From Planctomycetaceae bacterium (GTDB lineage: Bacteria; Planctomycetota; Planctomycetia; Pirellulales; Pirellulaceae): DNA of 26,363 nt. The notes under the pieces were generated by a model, which did no database searches, was not told the origin of the DNA, and worked only from the letters and a program-made list of their open reading frames with translations. Positions 7,537-16,600 of the stretch are shown here, piece by piece. A program made the position numbers and the translations under genes. The stretch's first letter is position 1. Each line of letters starts with the position of its first letter. Location of the stretch: NCBI GenBank assembly GCA_003506095.1, contig DNWZ01000361.1:1-26363 (forward strand). Reading direction: 5' to 3'.

Positions 7537-8635
7537 TCAAAGCGATGGCTTGATCCTGTTGGTCAACAGTTTGGTCCAGATGCCAAGGAAGGCGAGGACC
7601 AACGCGGCACCTCCGTAAAAGACAGCGACTCGGAATGCCAAAGGGCGTTGAGAACGTTCATTCGTACGAACCCAGCGTGCCAACACTTTTAAGCGATAGC
7701 GACCGTACATCTGTCTTGCCGGAAGGCGTTGCATTTTGCCCCCCGTCGTCCTCGGCAAGCTGAACGGGCGGACCAACAATACCGCTTTGGTGCTGATTTC
7801 ATGCACGTCGGACACGGTCGCACGAACATTGCTGATCAAGTGATCAAACTGCGATTTGTCGGCTTGACGATCCACATCCAACGCGATCATTAAGCTTTCC
7901 GTCGATTCGGATTGGACGGCAAAGGCACATGCACCCGCCGATCCATTTCGAGCCGACCGAACGAGCTGGCGCTTCAAGGTCTTGCGGATAAAACGATTCG
8001 CGACTGAATCCACTGCAAGCGAACGCGTCACAGAACTGATCAATGTTTTCCGGGCGAATCGGCTCTGCACCGCGAAGCGCAAGATCTCAAGAACTTATAT
8101 CCAATTTCAACCACTGAGCCGCATCCGCCTTGGACTCGCAGTGGTCATATGCAAAGTTCGGTGCTCCGGATATCAACGCCCGCTCTTGCGAGATCGCTTA
8201 CAGCCAACTGAGCGGTCGCTTCCGAAACATCGTCGGCGGCATGGGGATCGCATTGCCGCCAATGTAAAGTGACAGCCAAAACAAACCCTTCAGCGATCGA
8301 TCGGATGAATGATTGAACTCCTAGCCAAAACTGACACGAATCTTTTCAAGATTGTGCAGCAGATTTTCATGGGAGACTGCAACTCCCACCGGGTCACTGT
8401 TGGATTCCGACGTGTAGTGCAAAAATGCAATCGTATCGCCGATGTTTTGGCTCGAAGCGGGTTCTGAATCAAAGTAACTCAATCCGTTGTCGATGCGGTG
8501 GCAAATCGCATCACCCAACGTTCTATCGCTGTATAAATAGTTATCGCCTTGGCAAATCCAGGGGACGTCGGCCCGCCGGACACTCTTGACAGCACTGGCA
8601 CAAGAATCGCCGCTTCTTATAATCCCGGATAAGTT
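7537..8635 (-). pseudogene. Decayed fatty-acyl-AMP ligase (FAAL, AMP-binding family)
   Basis: Motifs of a FAAL (normally about 580 residues) appear in order. In one frame: DTIAFLHYTSESNSDPVG, a degraded TSGSTGxPKG loop; VSHENLLHNLEKIRVSFG; LYIGGNAIPMPPTMF; ISGAPNFAYDHCESKA; GAEPIRPENIDQFCDAFA; RESFYP. That frame is broken by TAG (8321-8323), TAA (8198-8200) and TGA (8087-8089). The HDMGLIG segment after FWLSLY is missing. After RESFYP the sequence jumps to YPQDLE, losing roughly 200 codons at an apparent tatccg microhomology, then shifts frame. The C-terminal domain follows: ACAFAVQSES, SDVHEISTKAVLLVRPFSLP, RTTGGKMQR. A membrane segment near FYGGAALVLAFLGIW ends the frame. About 100 N-terminal residues are missing; homology begins at the stop of the upstream cytochrome gene. 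Intact FAALs adenylate fatty acids for polyketide or lipid synthesis. Confidence 0.88.
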
Positions 8636-8636
8636 A

Positions 8637-10367
8637 TTAGTCTTTAATTGCATGGCATGTTGCAACCGCTATTTCTTCGGGGACGCAATCAGCCGAATCG
8701 TACATCGTCTTAAAAGTGCGCACTTCTGGTGTATCGACCTCAAACAATTCCGCCATATATCGGTTGGACAGCGATTGAAACATCAGCCTCGCAGAGATCT
8801 TATATCTCCCTGGTGGTAAAGATAGCTGATAAGCGACTTTGTCTGCGCCAGCCGTGAAATCGATGTCGCTGGCAATTCCAATCGGCCTTGTCGATTCTGC
8901 ATCTGCATGGTTTTCAGCCCACCCTTTAGGCAAAAGTCGATTGTCTTTGAGAAATTCGCTTCCGCGAAGCAGTGCAAAAGTCGGCTTTCCATCTTCGTCA
9001 GCCATGAGTGTCTCGTAGATCTGAACCTGCTTGCTGTCGGTGATGCGATGATAATGTTGCTGAACGGGCCCTGCGGCGATATCCGAATCGATCACATGAC
9101 CATCGTCGCCGATCAACTGACCCTTCGAATTGGATCGACCAGATGCAAAAGCGATACTACCCTTGTCGTCCGTTACAATCAGTTCGATCCAAGCCCGCCG
9201 TGACGGATAAGCAGTGGGAAACTTATGACCTGAAAGGTTTGTAATGGAGACGACGGCTAGTGTTTCGCCGTTGTCCGAAGTGACGCAATCGATCGCGATT
9301 TGCGCCGTTTGAGTGCGCAGCATTTTCTGTGTTTCTTTAATCGCGCTTTCGAATGCGTCAACAGGTGTTGCGATTCCAAGCTTTGTTCGATTGTCGCGAA
9401 TCAGCTTCGTCATAAAGACATTTCCGCCAGCAAACGAATGCCGCCCGAAAGGCTGGCGGTCGCGAAGGAATGGGAAATCGCGTCCACCAGGATTGTGTGC
9501 CAACCTGGTGGAAATCACTTGGCCATCCACGTCGGTTGTCGGCATGTGACAATCTTGACAACTCCTTGCGGTCGCGGCGTTCGTTGTCACTTCATCATTG
9601 AAGATGGAGTTGCGCCACTCAAGATAAGGGACCTGTTCGTGCAAGATGGCATCCGTCTGGCGTCCATTCTCGTCATAACTGTGCGTAATCACCGTGTGGC
9701 ACGTGGCGCACATCGCGGAGGTGAGAATATGGTCACCACGTTGAGGCGTGTAGTTGACGTGACGTTGCATCGGCATTGTTACCGGATCAGCATGCGGTCC
9801 GTAGATCGCCCTTTCAGTATTAAGAACAAATCCGCCGGTGAACGATTCGTCGGTACCGAGATTTTCAGAGCTGATTTGATGGCAAACGGTGCAAGAAACG
9901 CCATCGAGACCGAGCTTCGATTTAGGATGATCCTCATTCAAGAATGCGAGAACTTGGCCTTCGGGACTTGACGGAATCGGTGCAGCCATTGGGGTATGGC
10001 ACCTCGAGCAGATTTCTTCGATATGAGACTTTTGCGAAGGAGTCGCTGCGACCTCAGCCGAAACGGCGGCCCGCCAGTAAGGATCGCGGGCGGAATTGGC
10101 CATCATCGACCCCGACCAAAGGTCAAATGGCGAGACGTTGCGGTTCTGCTGGTCGCGCATCGCTCGCGCTCTGCTGGAAAACGAATGGCAAACCGCACAT
10201 TCGCCACCATGCAGGAAGTAAGCTTCGTTTTGACCTTGTCGATTCGCATTTGAATCGTCTGCTATGCTGGGCGAAAGTGACACAACTTGGGCCGCGATAG
10301 AACTGGCGATGATAAACGCCGAAATCACCGTTGGCCGCGATGGGGACCATTGAACGTTCACTTGCAT
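8637..10367 (-). CDS. Exported five-haem cytochrome c family protein
   Basis: This 576-residue protein starts at ATG 10367 behind AAGAG. A TTG 72 bp upstream adds 24 residues before the signal peptide and was rejected. A signal peptide (hydrophobic 13-34, ending near SIA-DD) precedes five CxxCH haem sites: CAVCH (57-61), CSRCH (120-124), CTVCH (159-163), CATCH (220-224) and CQDCH (270-274). Sites 4 and 5 flank HEQVPYLEWRNSIF, a pattern typical of cytochrome c554-like multihaem proteins. The C-terminal half (about 340-560) is beta-rich, with GHKFPTAYPSRRAWIEL, and lacks haem sites. It should act in periplasmic electron transfer; the partner is unknown. The gene is on the same strand as the efflux genes but 610 bp downstream of czcC. 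Its TAA abuts the FAAL remnant. Confidence 0.9.
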   Translation of the reverse strand: MQVNVQWSPSRPTVISAFIIASSIAAQVVSLSPSIADDSNANRQGQNEAYFLHGGECAVCHSFSSRARAMRDQQNRNVSPFDLWSGSMMANSARDPYWRAAVSAEVAATPSQKSHIEEICSRCHTPMAAPIPSSPEGQVLAFLNEDHPKSKLGLDGVSCTVCHQISSENLGTDESFTGGFVLNTERAIYGPHADPVTMPMQRHVNYTPQRGDHILTSAMCATCHTVITHSYDENGRQTDAILHEQVPYLEWRNSIFNDEVTTNAATARSCQDCHMPTTDVDGQVISTRLAHNPGGRDFPFLRDRQPFGRHSFAGGNVFMTKLIRDNRTKLGIATPVDAFESAIKETQKMLRTQTAQIAIDCVTSDNGETLAVVSITNLSGHKFPTAYPSRRAWIELIVTDDKGSIAFASGRSNSKGQLIGDDGHVIDSDIAAGPVQQHYHRITDSKQVQIYETLMADEDGKPTFALLRGSEFLKDNRLLPKGWAENHADAESTRPIGIASDIDFTAGADKVAYQLSLPPGRYKISARLMFQSLSNRYMAELFEVDTPEVRTFKTMYDSADCVPEEIAVATCHAIKD

Positions 10368-10977
10368 CTCTTTTTTGAAAAAATACAATCGATCACGGTG
10401 CTCGCTTGTGAATTCGAGCAATAATCCTGTGCAATTCAATAGTAACAGAAAGCTGCCGAGCGGGAAGGTATTCAGACGTTCTCATTCGTTGCAGCTTGTC
10501 ATTCAGAAAAGATTTGATTAGGCGATGCTTGGCGAAAAGGTAGCCGGTGAGACTGTTTTGCGCAAACAGCGCAGTCGTCCTTCATATTTAAGCTAACGCT
10601 ATTCAGATTAGCTCGTTCACTGCAATGCTCAGCAAGATGCCATCCTTAAGATGCCATCCTTGGGCGTTTGGGCGCTAATCAATACGCTTGTCCGACAATC
10701 CCGCTTGTGATGGTTCATATGAATGGTAGCAGGCAATGCGCATGAATTTGTTGAGAACGTTAAAATCAAAAACCACTTTCTCGAAGTCGGCAAAACGAAG
10801 CTCCGGTAACTCAACTACCGCCAACGCCCAAGCAGTCTTCGATTCTCCAACATTGCTTCACCCAAGATGACGAGGAAGCCGATTCGATCCTAACCAGCTT
10901 CTCGAGTTTGAAGCACCAATAAGGATGCTTTCCCAATGGCGGTTCACGCGAATTTTATTTTCGCTTCGGCCACTTGT
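10368..10977. other. 610-bp intergenic region between multihaem cytochrome and czcC
   Basis: No gene with family resemblance was found. Minus-strand frames at about 10629-10870 are open for 60-70 codons but match nothing recognised. The region contains a perfect 14-nt tandem duplication (10634-10661). It probably holds the cytochrome promoter and the end of the efflux transcript, but no promoter or terminator could be assigned with confidence. Confidence 0.5.
10634..10661. repeat. Two-copy 14-nt tandem repeat
   Basis: AAGATGCCATCCTT occurs twice back to back (10634-10647 and 10648-10661) with no mismatch. It lies in non-coding DNA and probably arose by replication slippage. No function is inferred. 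Confidence 0.7.
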
Positions 10978-12537
10978 TTACTGGCCGCTAAAAGTAACGC
11001 CGCGTATTGCGTCGCCGTCGGTAAAGTCTCTGGGCGATTCAAGCCCCCCGGTTAACAACAAACCATCGACCCTTGCCGTTGATTGTGCAAGACGCCCTTG
11101 CGCTTCGATTAGTCGAATCGATGACTCGTAAAAGCTACGACGTACGATCAAGACCTGTAAGAAATCGAGCTCGCCGGCACGGTAGGCTTCCTCGGAAAGT
11201 TCAAGACTGCGATTCACTTGTGGTATGATCTCGTCTTGATACTTTCGAACCGCCTTCATCGCCGATTCAAAATCCTGAGCCTCACGAGCTAATCGTGATT
11301 GAATCGATTGTTCGACCCTTTTCACCTCTTGAGTCGCACGAACATAATCCTGGTACGCGGCGGAAATGTTCCCCGAATTCTGGTTCCAAACGGGAATCGG
11401 GGCCGACAATTGAACATTGATCATTCCGTTGTCAGTGCCGTCATCATAGCCCGCACCAAGCTGGCCAGTCACATTCGGAATCGGTTGTGCCTGTTGACGA
11501 CGCAGCAACGCTTGTTTTTCACATACGATCGCCTGAGCGACTGCGAGCTCGGGACTGTGTGCCAAGATATTCGCGTAAGCTACCTGCCAGTCAGGTGTCA
11601 AAGCCGAACCGTTCAGGTCGCCAACCAGGCGCATCGGCGTTGTTTGCTTTAATCCCGCTATCGCAGCAAGATCTTGCCATGCGCCGGTGTAAGCGACTTC
11701 CGTTTGCTCCGCCGCCAGCGTCACTTCGCTTAACAATGTCTCTGCTTGCAGCGTTTCGATCAACGTCCCTTCAGCAGCCTTTTGCCGATCCTGTGCGACC
11801 TGAACACCCCGCCGCGCTATGTCAGCAAATGCTTGCGTGGCATCGTATTGTTGTTGGGCCGCTACCGCTTCGTAAAACCGAACGCGTACGTCGGTTAAGA
11901 CCCGATAAAGCTGGGCCTCCGCTTCGGCAACCTGAGCTCGTTGAGTATGACCAATCGCGTCGCGGTTGAGCTGCAGCTTGTCGCCGCGCACGAACTCTTG
12001 CTCAACAAACACACCATGCTGGTCTGTACCACGATCAGCGATCTGTTGGCCGAAATACCCTAGTGTGGGATTGGGCCGCAAACCAACCTGGTGCCGCAAC
12101 CCCGCCGCCTTGGTGGTTGTTGCCTTCGCTAATGCGAGTGCGGGATTATTCTCTAAAGCGATCGCTTCAATGTCAGCAAGGGTGTAACTGAGCGATTCGA
12201 TTTTTAGCTGACTGGTTTCCTCGACAGCACTCACCGTTTGAATAGAACCGACGGACAATGTACTGCCAGGCTGAAAAGCAACTGTTTCATTGATTTTGCC
12301 ATCGCCCGCACATTCCGATTGAAGTATCGCAGGGCGATTGCTACTCGAGTCATTGCTCCCTGCGTTGGGCCGCGAAACAACGTCAGACGCCGGTTCAGCT
12401 TGAGCTTTTGCCGATTGGGTTGTTGTTGATTCCTTCGCCGAAGACACTTTCACGCCGGGCAACGATCCGCGCATCGAGGCACAGCCGACGACTGAATAGA
12501 CGAAACAGCCGCCGACCACGTAAATCAGTTTCTTCAT
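10978..12537 (-). CDS. czcC: CzcC/TolC-type outer-membrane efflux lipoprotein
   Basis: This 519-residue protein starts at ATG 12537 (MKKLIYVVGG); a TTG 21 bp upstream spoils the signal peptide. The signal ends in a lipobox, VVGC (16-19), so Cys19 is probably lipidated. A Ser/Ala-rich linker follows to about residue 110. The OEP/TolC fold then begins with YTLADIEAIALENNPALALAKA, and the two repeated halves contain NPTLGYFGQQIADRG and PNVTGQLGAGYDDGTDNG/IPVWNQNSG. The helix EEAYRAGELDFLQVLIVRR is typical of CzcC/CusC. It would form the outer-membrane channel docking with the CzcA-CzcB pump. In classical czcCBA operons this gene comes first; here it is last, after a cytochrome gene, with a 264-bp gap (12538-12801) in which nothing was recognised. 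Confidence 0.87.
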   Translation of the reverse strand: MKKLIYVVGGCFVYSVVGCASMRGSLPGVKVSSAKESTTTQSAKAQAEPASDVVSRPNAGSNDSSSNRPAILQSECAGDGKINETVAFQPGSTLSVGSIQTVSAVEETSQLKIESLSYTLADIEAIALENNPALALAKATTTKAAGLRHQVGLRPNPTLGYFGQQIADRGTDQHGVFVEQEFVRGDKLQLNRDAIGHTQRAQVAEAEAQLYRVLTDVRVRFYEAVAAQQQYDATQAFADIARRGVQVAQDRQKAAEGTLIETLQAETLLSEVTLAAEQTEVAYTGAWQDLAAIAGLKQTTPMRLVGDLNGSALTPDWQVAYANILAHSPELAVAQAIVCEKQALLRRQQAQPIPNVTGQLGAGYDDGTDNGMINVQLSAPIPVWNQNSGNISAAYQDYVRATQEVKRVEQSIQSRLAREAQDFESAMKAVRKYQDEIIPQVNRSLELSEEAYRAGELDFLQVLIVRRSFYESSIRLIEAQGRLAQSTARVDGLLLTGGLESPRDFTDGDAIRGVTFSGQ

Positions 12538-12801
12538 TTTTCGATGCAGAGCGATCAAACGGAGACTTCCCTAGAACGATTCGCGAATACCCCCTCCGCA
12601 CAGAAGGAACATTTGCTTTGTTCATTGCGAACCGACTGTCTCTTTTGATCGGCTTGAGCGGATTGATCCTAAACTCCCAAATGACCGCAATAGACGATCT
12701 TTACCATGATCAAGCGACAAAACCTCATCACCGGAAAAGTTTACCTGTGCATGTCTTTTAAAAATAGAAACCACTTTTTCAACGCAACTTGAGGAGATTC
12801 C

Positions 12802-13446
12802 TTAAACCAAAGGTAAAAGTCCTGCTTCCCAACTGCCCTTTCCAAAACACTCCGAAGCCGAAAGGTCGATTTGAGATGACACCCCACACCGCGATTCTCG
12901 AGGCGAACGATTTCGGTCGAGATCGCTAGCATGGCTTGCCGCTGCCCCGTTGAAAAACGGTTTCAAATCAGGGTCACCACCAGAAAACTGCTTGTGACAC
13001 GCATTGCAACTTTCCAGCATCAATTTGTAGGCTTGCTCGGTTTTCTCCGCATTCTTTTCTTTTGCAGCGCGATACAGTTGCCCACCAAAATCTCGCGAGG
13101 CGACTGAATGCTTATTCCAATCCGCTTCGTCAGAATCGGGGCCACGCCCCAACAGCAAGTTACCGCTCTCGGCCAGTATCAACGCGTCGGACTTGATGCT
13201 CTTCCAGGTTGCGTTGTCTTTTTCTGCGACCGCGATCGATACTTTTAGTCGCTTGTACGGCGGCTGGAATACATACTCCATAAACTCATGCATATCATCT
13301 TCGACAGCGACGGGCGAAAGTTTCGAATCACCCGACGGCGTCTGGCCGCTTGCAATCTGAGGCTGTGAAGGCGCAGGCATTACGATGGTAAATACCAGAG
13401 CGAACAGCAAAAATCCTGGTATTAATCGGAATCGCGTAAACGTCAT
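12802..13446 (-). CDS. Cytochrome c'-like monohaem exported protein
   Basis: This 214-residue protein starts at ATG 13446 with AAGGAAG 7 nt upstream. A signal peptide (hydrophobic 9-25) is followed by a helical domain: DDMHEFMEYVFQPPYKRLK, a WKSIKSDALILAESGNLLL helix, and one haem site, CNACH (147-151), in LMLESCNACHKQFSGG. Four-helix cytochrome c' proteins carry their only CxxCH near the C-terminus, as here. The family normally ends about 10 residues after the haem site, whereas this frame runs on for about 60 residues of low-similarity sequence (165-214). This may be a lost stop codon or an indel near the 3' end. It sits between czcA and czcC on the same strand, suggesting an envelope redox or metal-linked role for the operon; this is inference. 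Confidence 0.78.
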   Translation of the reverse strand: MTFTRFRLIPGFLLFALVFTIVMPAPSQPQIASGQTPSGDSKLSPVAVEDDMHEFMEYVFQPPYKRLKVSIAVAEKDNATWKSIKSDALILAESGNLLLGRGPDSDEADWNKHSVASRDFGGQLYRAAKEKNAEKTEQAYKLMLESCNACHKQFSGGDPDLKPFFNGAAASHASDLDRNRSPRESRCGVSSQIDLSASECFGKGSWEAGLLPLV

Positions 13447-13516
13447 CGACTGGCTTCCTTTTGGGAACGAGGTTCAATGGGGATCAAGTGCTGCGGTCTG
13501 CAGCAAACGGAATCTA

Positions 13517-13622
13517 GGCTGTGTCTGAAAAGGGTGCTGAGCCGTTGGAGACAAGCCGTTTTAACCTTTGTTTCGCTTCTTGCAGGAGAGGCTCAGCCCC
13601 CTTTTCGGCCAAGGCACAGACC
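13517..13622. repeat. REPIN-like imperfect inverted repeat between czcA and the cytochrome c' gene
   Basis: GAAAAGGGTGCTGAGCC (13527-13543) pairs with GGCTCAGCCCCCTTTTC (13590-13606): 17 bp with one mismatch around a 46-nt spacer. The similarity continues outward: GGCTGTGTCT on the left and GGCCAAGGCACAGACC on the right share a CTGTG/CACAG core. The element fills most of the 179-bp gap and stops 4 bp short of the czcA stop codon. It could be a paired REP element (REPIN/MITE) or an attenuator between operon genes. Apparent short ORFs across it exist only because of the symmetry. Confidence 0.65.
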
Positions 13623-13625
13623 ATT

Positions 13626-16600
13626 TTAATGTTCAAATTGCTTTTTGTCATAGGCTTCTGCTTCAGATTGCTTGGGCTCAAACCAGCGATAGATTGTCGG
13701 CAAGACAATCAGTGTTAACGCCGTTGAAGTGATCAACCCGCCGATAACCACGGTCGCAAGTGGTCGTTGCACCTCCGCACCGGAACTGCCCGAAAGAGCC
13801 ATCGGAATGAACCCGAGCGCGCCGCACAACGCAGTCATCAAGACAGGTCGCAAGCGGTCGATTGCACCGTTGATAACTGCGTCATTTTGCGAATCGCCGT
13901 TTTTTCGCAAATGCCGAACGTGCTCAATCAGTACAACACCATTCATGACAGCAATCCCAAACAAGGCGATGAAACCGACGCCTGCTGAAATGGAAAAGGG
14001 CAAGTCGCGTGACCACAAAGCGAGAACTCCACCAGTGGCCGCAATCGGGACGTTCAAATAAATGAGCATCGCGAGATTGACAGAATTGAACGTCATGTAA
14101 AGCAACGCAAAAATCAATAACAATGCAACCGGAACGGCAATCGATAACCGTTGTGTTGCCTGCTGTAGGTTTTCAAACTGCCCACCCCATCGCAACGTAT
14201 ACCCGGCAGGCAATTCGATATCGCGATCGACAACCTCCTGAGCCTCAGCTACGAAACCGGCCAGGTCACGTCCGCGAACATTGCATTGAATCAACAACCG
14301 TCGGCGCACCGCATCGCGGCTGATTTCAACCGGTCCGTCTTCGGTAATGACATCCGCAATCTGCGAAAGAGGGATCGGCCGCCCCTGGGAATCATCGATC
14401 TTTAAACTGAGCAATTGCTCAGCATTCGCACGGCTTTCTGGACGCAATCGCACTTGCAATGGAAAGCGGCGCTGCCCCTCAAAGACCTGGCCGACCTGCA
14501 GACCACCGATCGTGCTGATCGCATCCAAAACGCCTCGCGCGTTGACCCCATAGCGTGCCAAGTCATCGCGCCGCACAATTACCCGCATATACGATAATCC
14601 GGCGATTTGCTGTGCCGCAACATCGGCTGAGCCAGGAACCAAGCTCAAGGCTCGCACGATCTCGTCACCCTTTGACTTCAAAATACCAAGGTCATCACCA
14701 TACAAACTCAACCCAATATCGCTACGAACCCCAGCCACTAATTCTTGAACTCGCAACTCAATCGGCTGAGTAAAACTGTACGAATTGCCCGGCACATTGC
14801 GCTGCAGCGCCACCTGCATCGCCTGAATCAGATCTACTTTCGTTTTACCGTCCTCGTACTGCGCATCGGGTGCAATACGGATAAAAATATCGGTTTGATA
14901 AACACCCATCGGGTCGTTCGCGATCTCCGGTCGGCCAGTCTTGGATACGACGGTCTCCACTTGAGGAAACTGCAACAATGTCCGCTCCATGGCCTGAGTC
15001 ATCTCGATGGAAGTTTCCAGCGATACGCTGGGTAATCGAGTTGCTTGAATGGCGATATCGCCCTCGTCAAGCTTAGGAACGAACTCAATTCCAAAGCCAC
15101 CAGCAAGAAAAATACTGCCTATAAAAAGAACAATGGAACCTAAAAACATTGTAAATGGACGCTTCATTGCGAACATCAACATTGGTCGATAGCCTTCTTT
15201 CAGCTTGCGAACAACGAAAGTCTCGTGTTGTTTGACGCGCCGAGCCAAAAACAACGAAGCGAGCACTGGCATCACCGTCACCGAAAGGATAAGCGCCGAT
15301 GAAAGCGCGGTCATGAACGTAAATGCCATCGGCCGAAACATTTTCCCCTCCATTCCTTGCAAGCTTAGAATGGGAATGAAAACAATGATCACGATCAATC
15401 CGGCAAAAAGAATCGGTTTTCCGACTTCTTTGGCCGACTCGCGAAAAACACCTTCGGGCACATGGTCCCCTTGGTGATCTTTCTGATACTGAGTCGCTCG
15501 CCGAACGCAATTTTCCACCATGACAACTGCACCATCGACGATCACTCCAAAATCAACTGCTCCAAGGCTCATTAAATTGGCCGATACACCCGCGTATCGC
15601 ATCGCAATCAACGCGCTCATCGCCGACAAAGGGATCGCTGCTGCCACAATCAAGCCGGCGCGTACGTCGCCCAGTAAGATAAACAGTGTTAGAATCACTA
15701 ACAGCACACCAACACCGATATTCTCAGCGACCGTGTGAATCGTTTTTGCAACCAGTTCGGTACGGTCATAAAACGTATCGATCGCGATCCCTTTAGGCAA
15801 CGATTTCTGAATCTCAGCAATCTTTGCTTTTACGTCGCCAACGACTTGTCGGGAATTGCCACCCATCAACATCATAACCATGCCGATGACCGCTTCCCTA
15901 TTTCCGTCTCGTGTGACAGCACCCTGTCGCAGCATGGGCGCAAATTCGACTTTGGCAACATCGGAAATTCGGATCGGTGTACCATCGCGGCTTTCAAGCA
16001 CGATCGTGCGAATATCGTCAAGCGAGCTGACCAGAGCCTCGCCACGGATTAGTCGCTGTTCGGCGTTGTGCGCGATGTAGCCACCGCCAGCATTGCCGTT
16101 GTTCTGTTCGAGTGCCTCGATGATTTGCGACAGTGAAATGTCATAGTTTTGCATCTTACTCGAGTCGATTTGCACTTCATAGGTTTTCAGCGCCCCGCCG
16201 AACGTGTTGACTTCAATCACACCCGGGACACTGCGAAGCTGAAATGCGATTTGCCAATCCAGAACGGTTCGCAAGTCGGTTAGCGAATGACCGGACCCTT
16301 CTTTTGCCCGAACTTCAAATTGATAAATTTCGCTCATTCCCGTTGCGATCGGTCCAAGTTCGGGCGTTCCCATACCTGCGGGAATGTTCTCACGCGCCTT
16401 CAGCAACCGTTCATTGATTAAATTTCGGGCCCAGTAAATATCGGTCCCTTCTTCGAACGCGACAGTAACCGCAGATAATCCGAACCGGCTGATCGATCGA
16501 ATCTCGTCGACATTGGGAATGCCGCTCATCGCATTTTCGATCGGAAATGTGATGAATTGCTCAACTTCAACCGGGCCAAGCGAAGGCGAGTTCGTCAACA

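Noticed and set aside
7537..8082. 181-residue minus-strand ORF as an independent gene
   Set aside because: Its first 45 residues are an out-of-frame reading of FAAL motifs that are legible in another frame; only the rest is the real FAAL C-terminus. It is the 3' part of a pseudogene.
9300..9971. 223-residue plus-strand frame
   Set aside because: It is opposite the five-haem cytochrome, has no similarity to known families, and no start signal.
10690..10880. Minus-strand frame of about 65 codons containing VVELPELRFADFEKVVFDFN
   Set aside because: It looks protein-like in parts but has no start, no recognised family and stops on both sides, so there is not enough to call even a pseudogene.
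13514..13718. Short ORFs on both strands with matching KGAEPL/GSAPFS segments
   Set aside because: The matching peptides come from the inverted repeat between czcA and the cytochrome gene, not from coding sequence.
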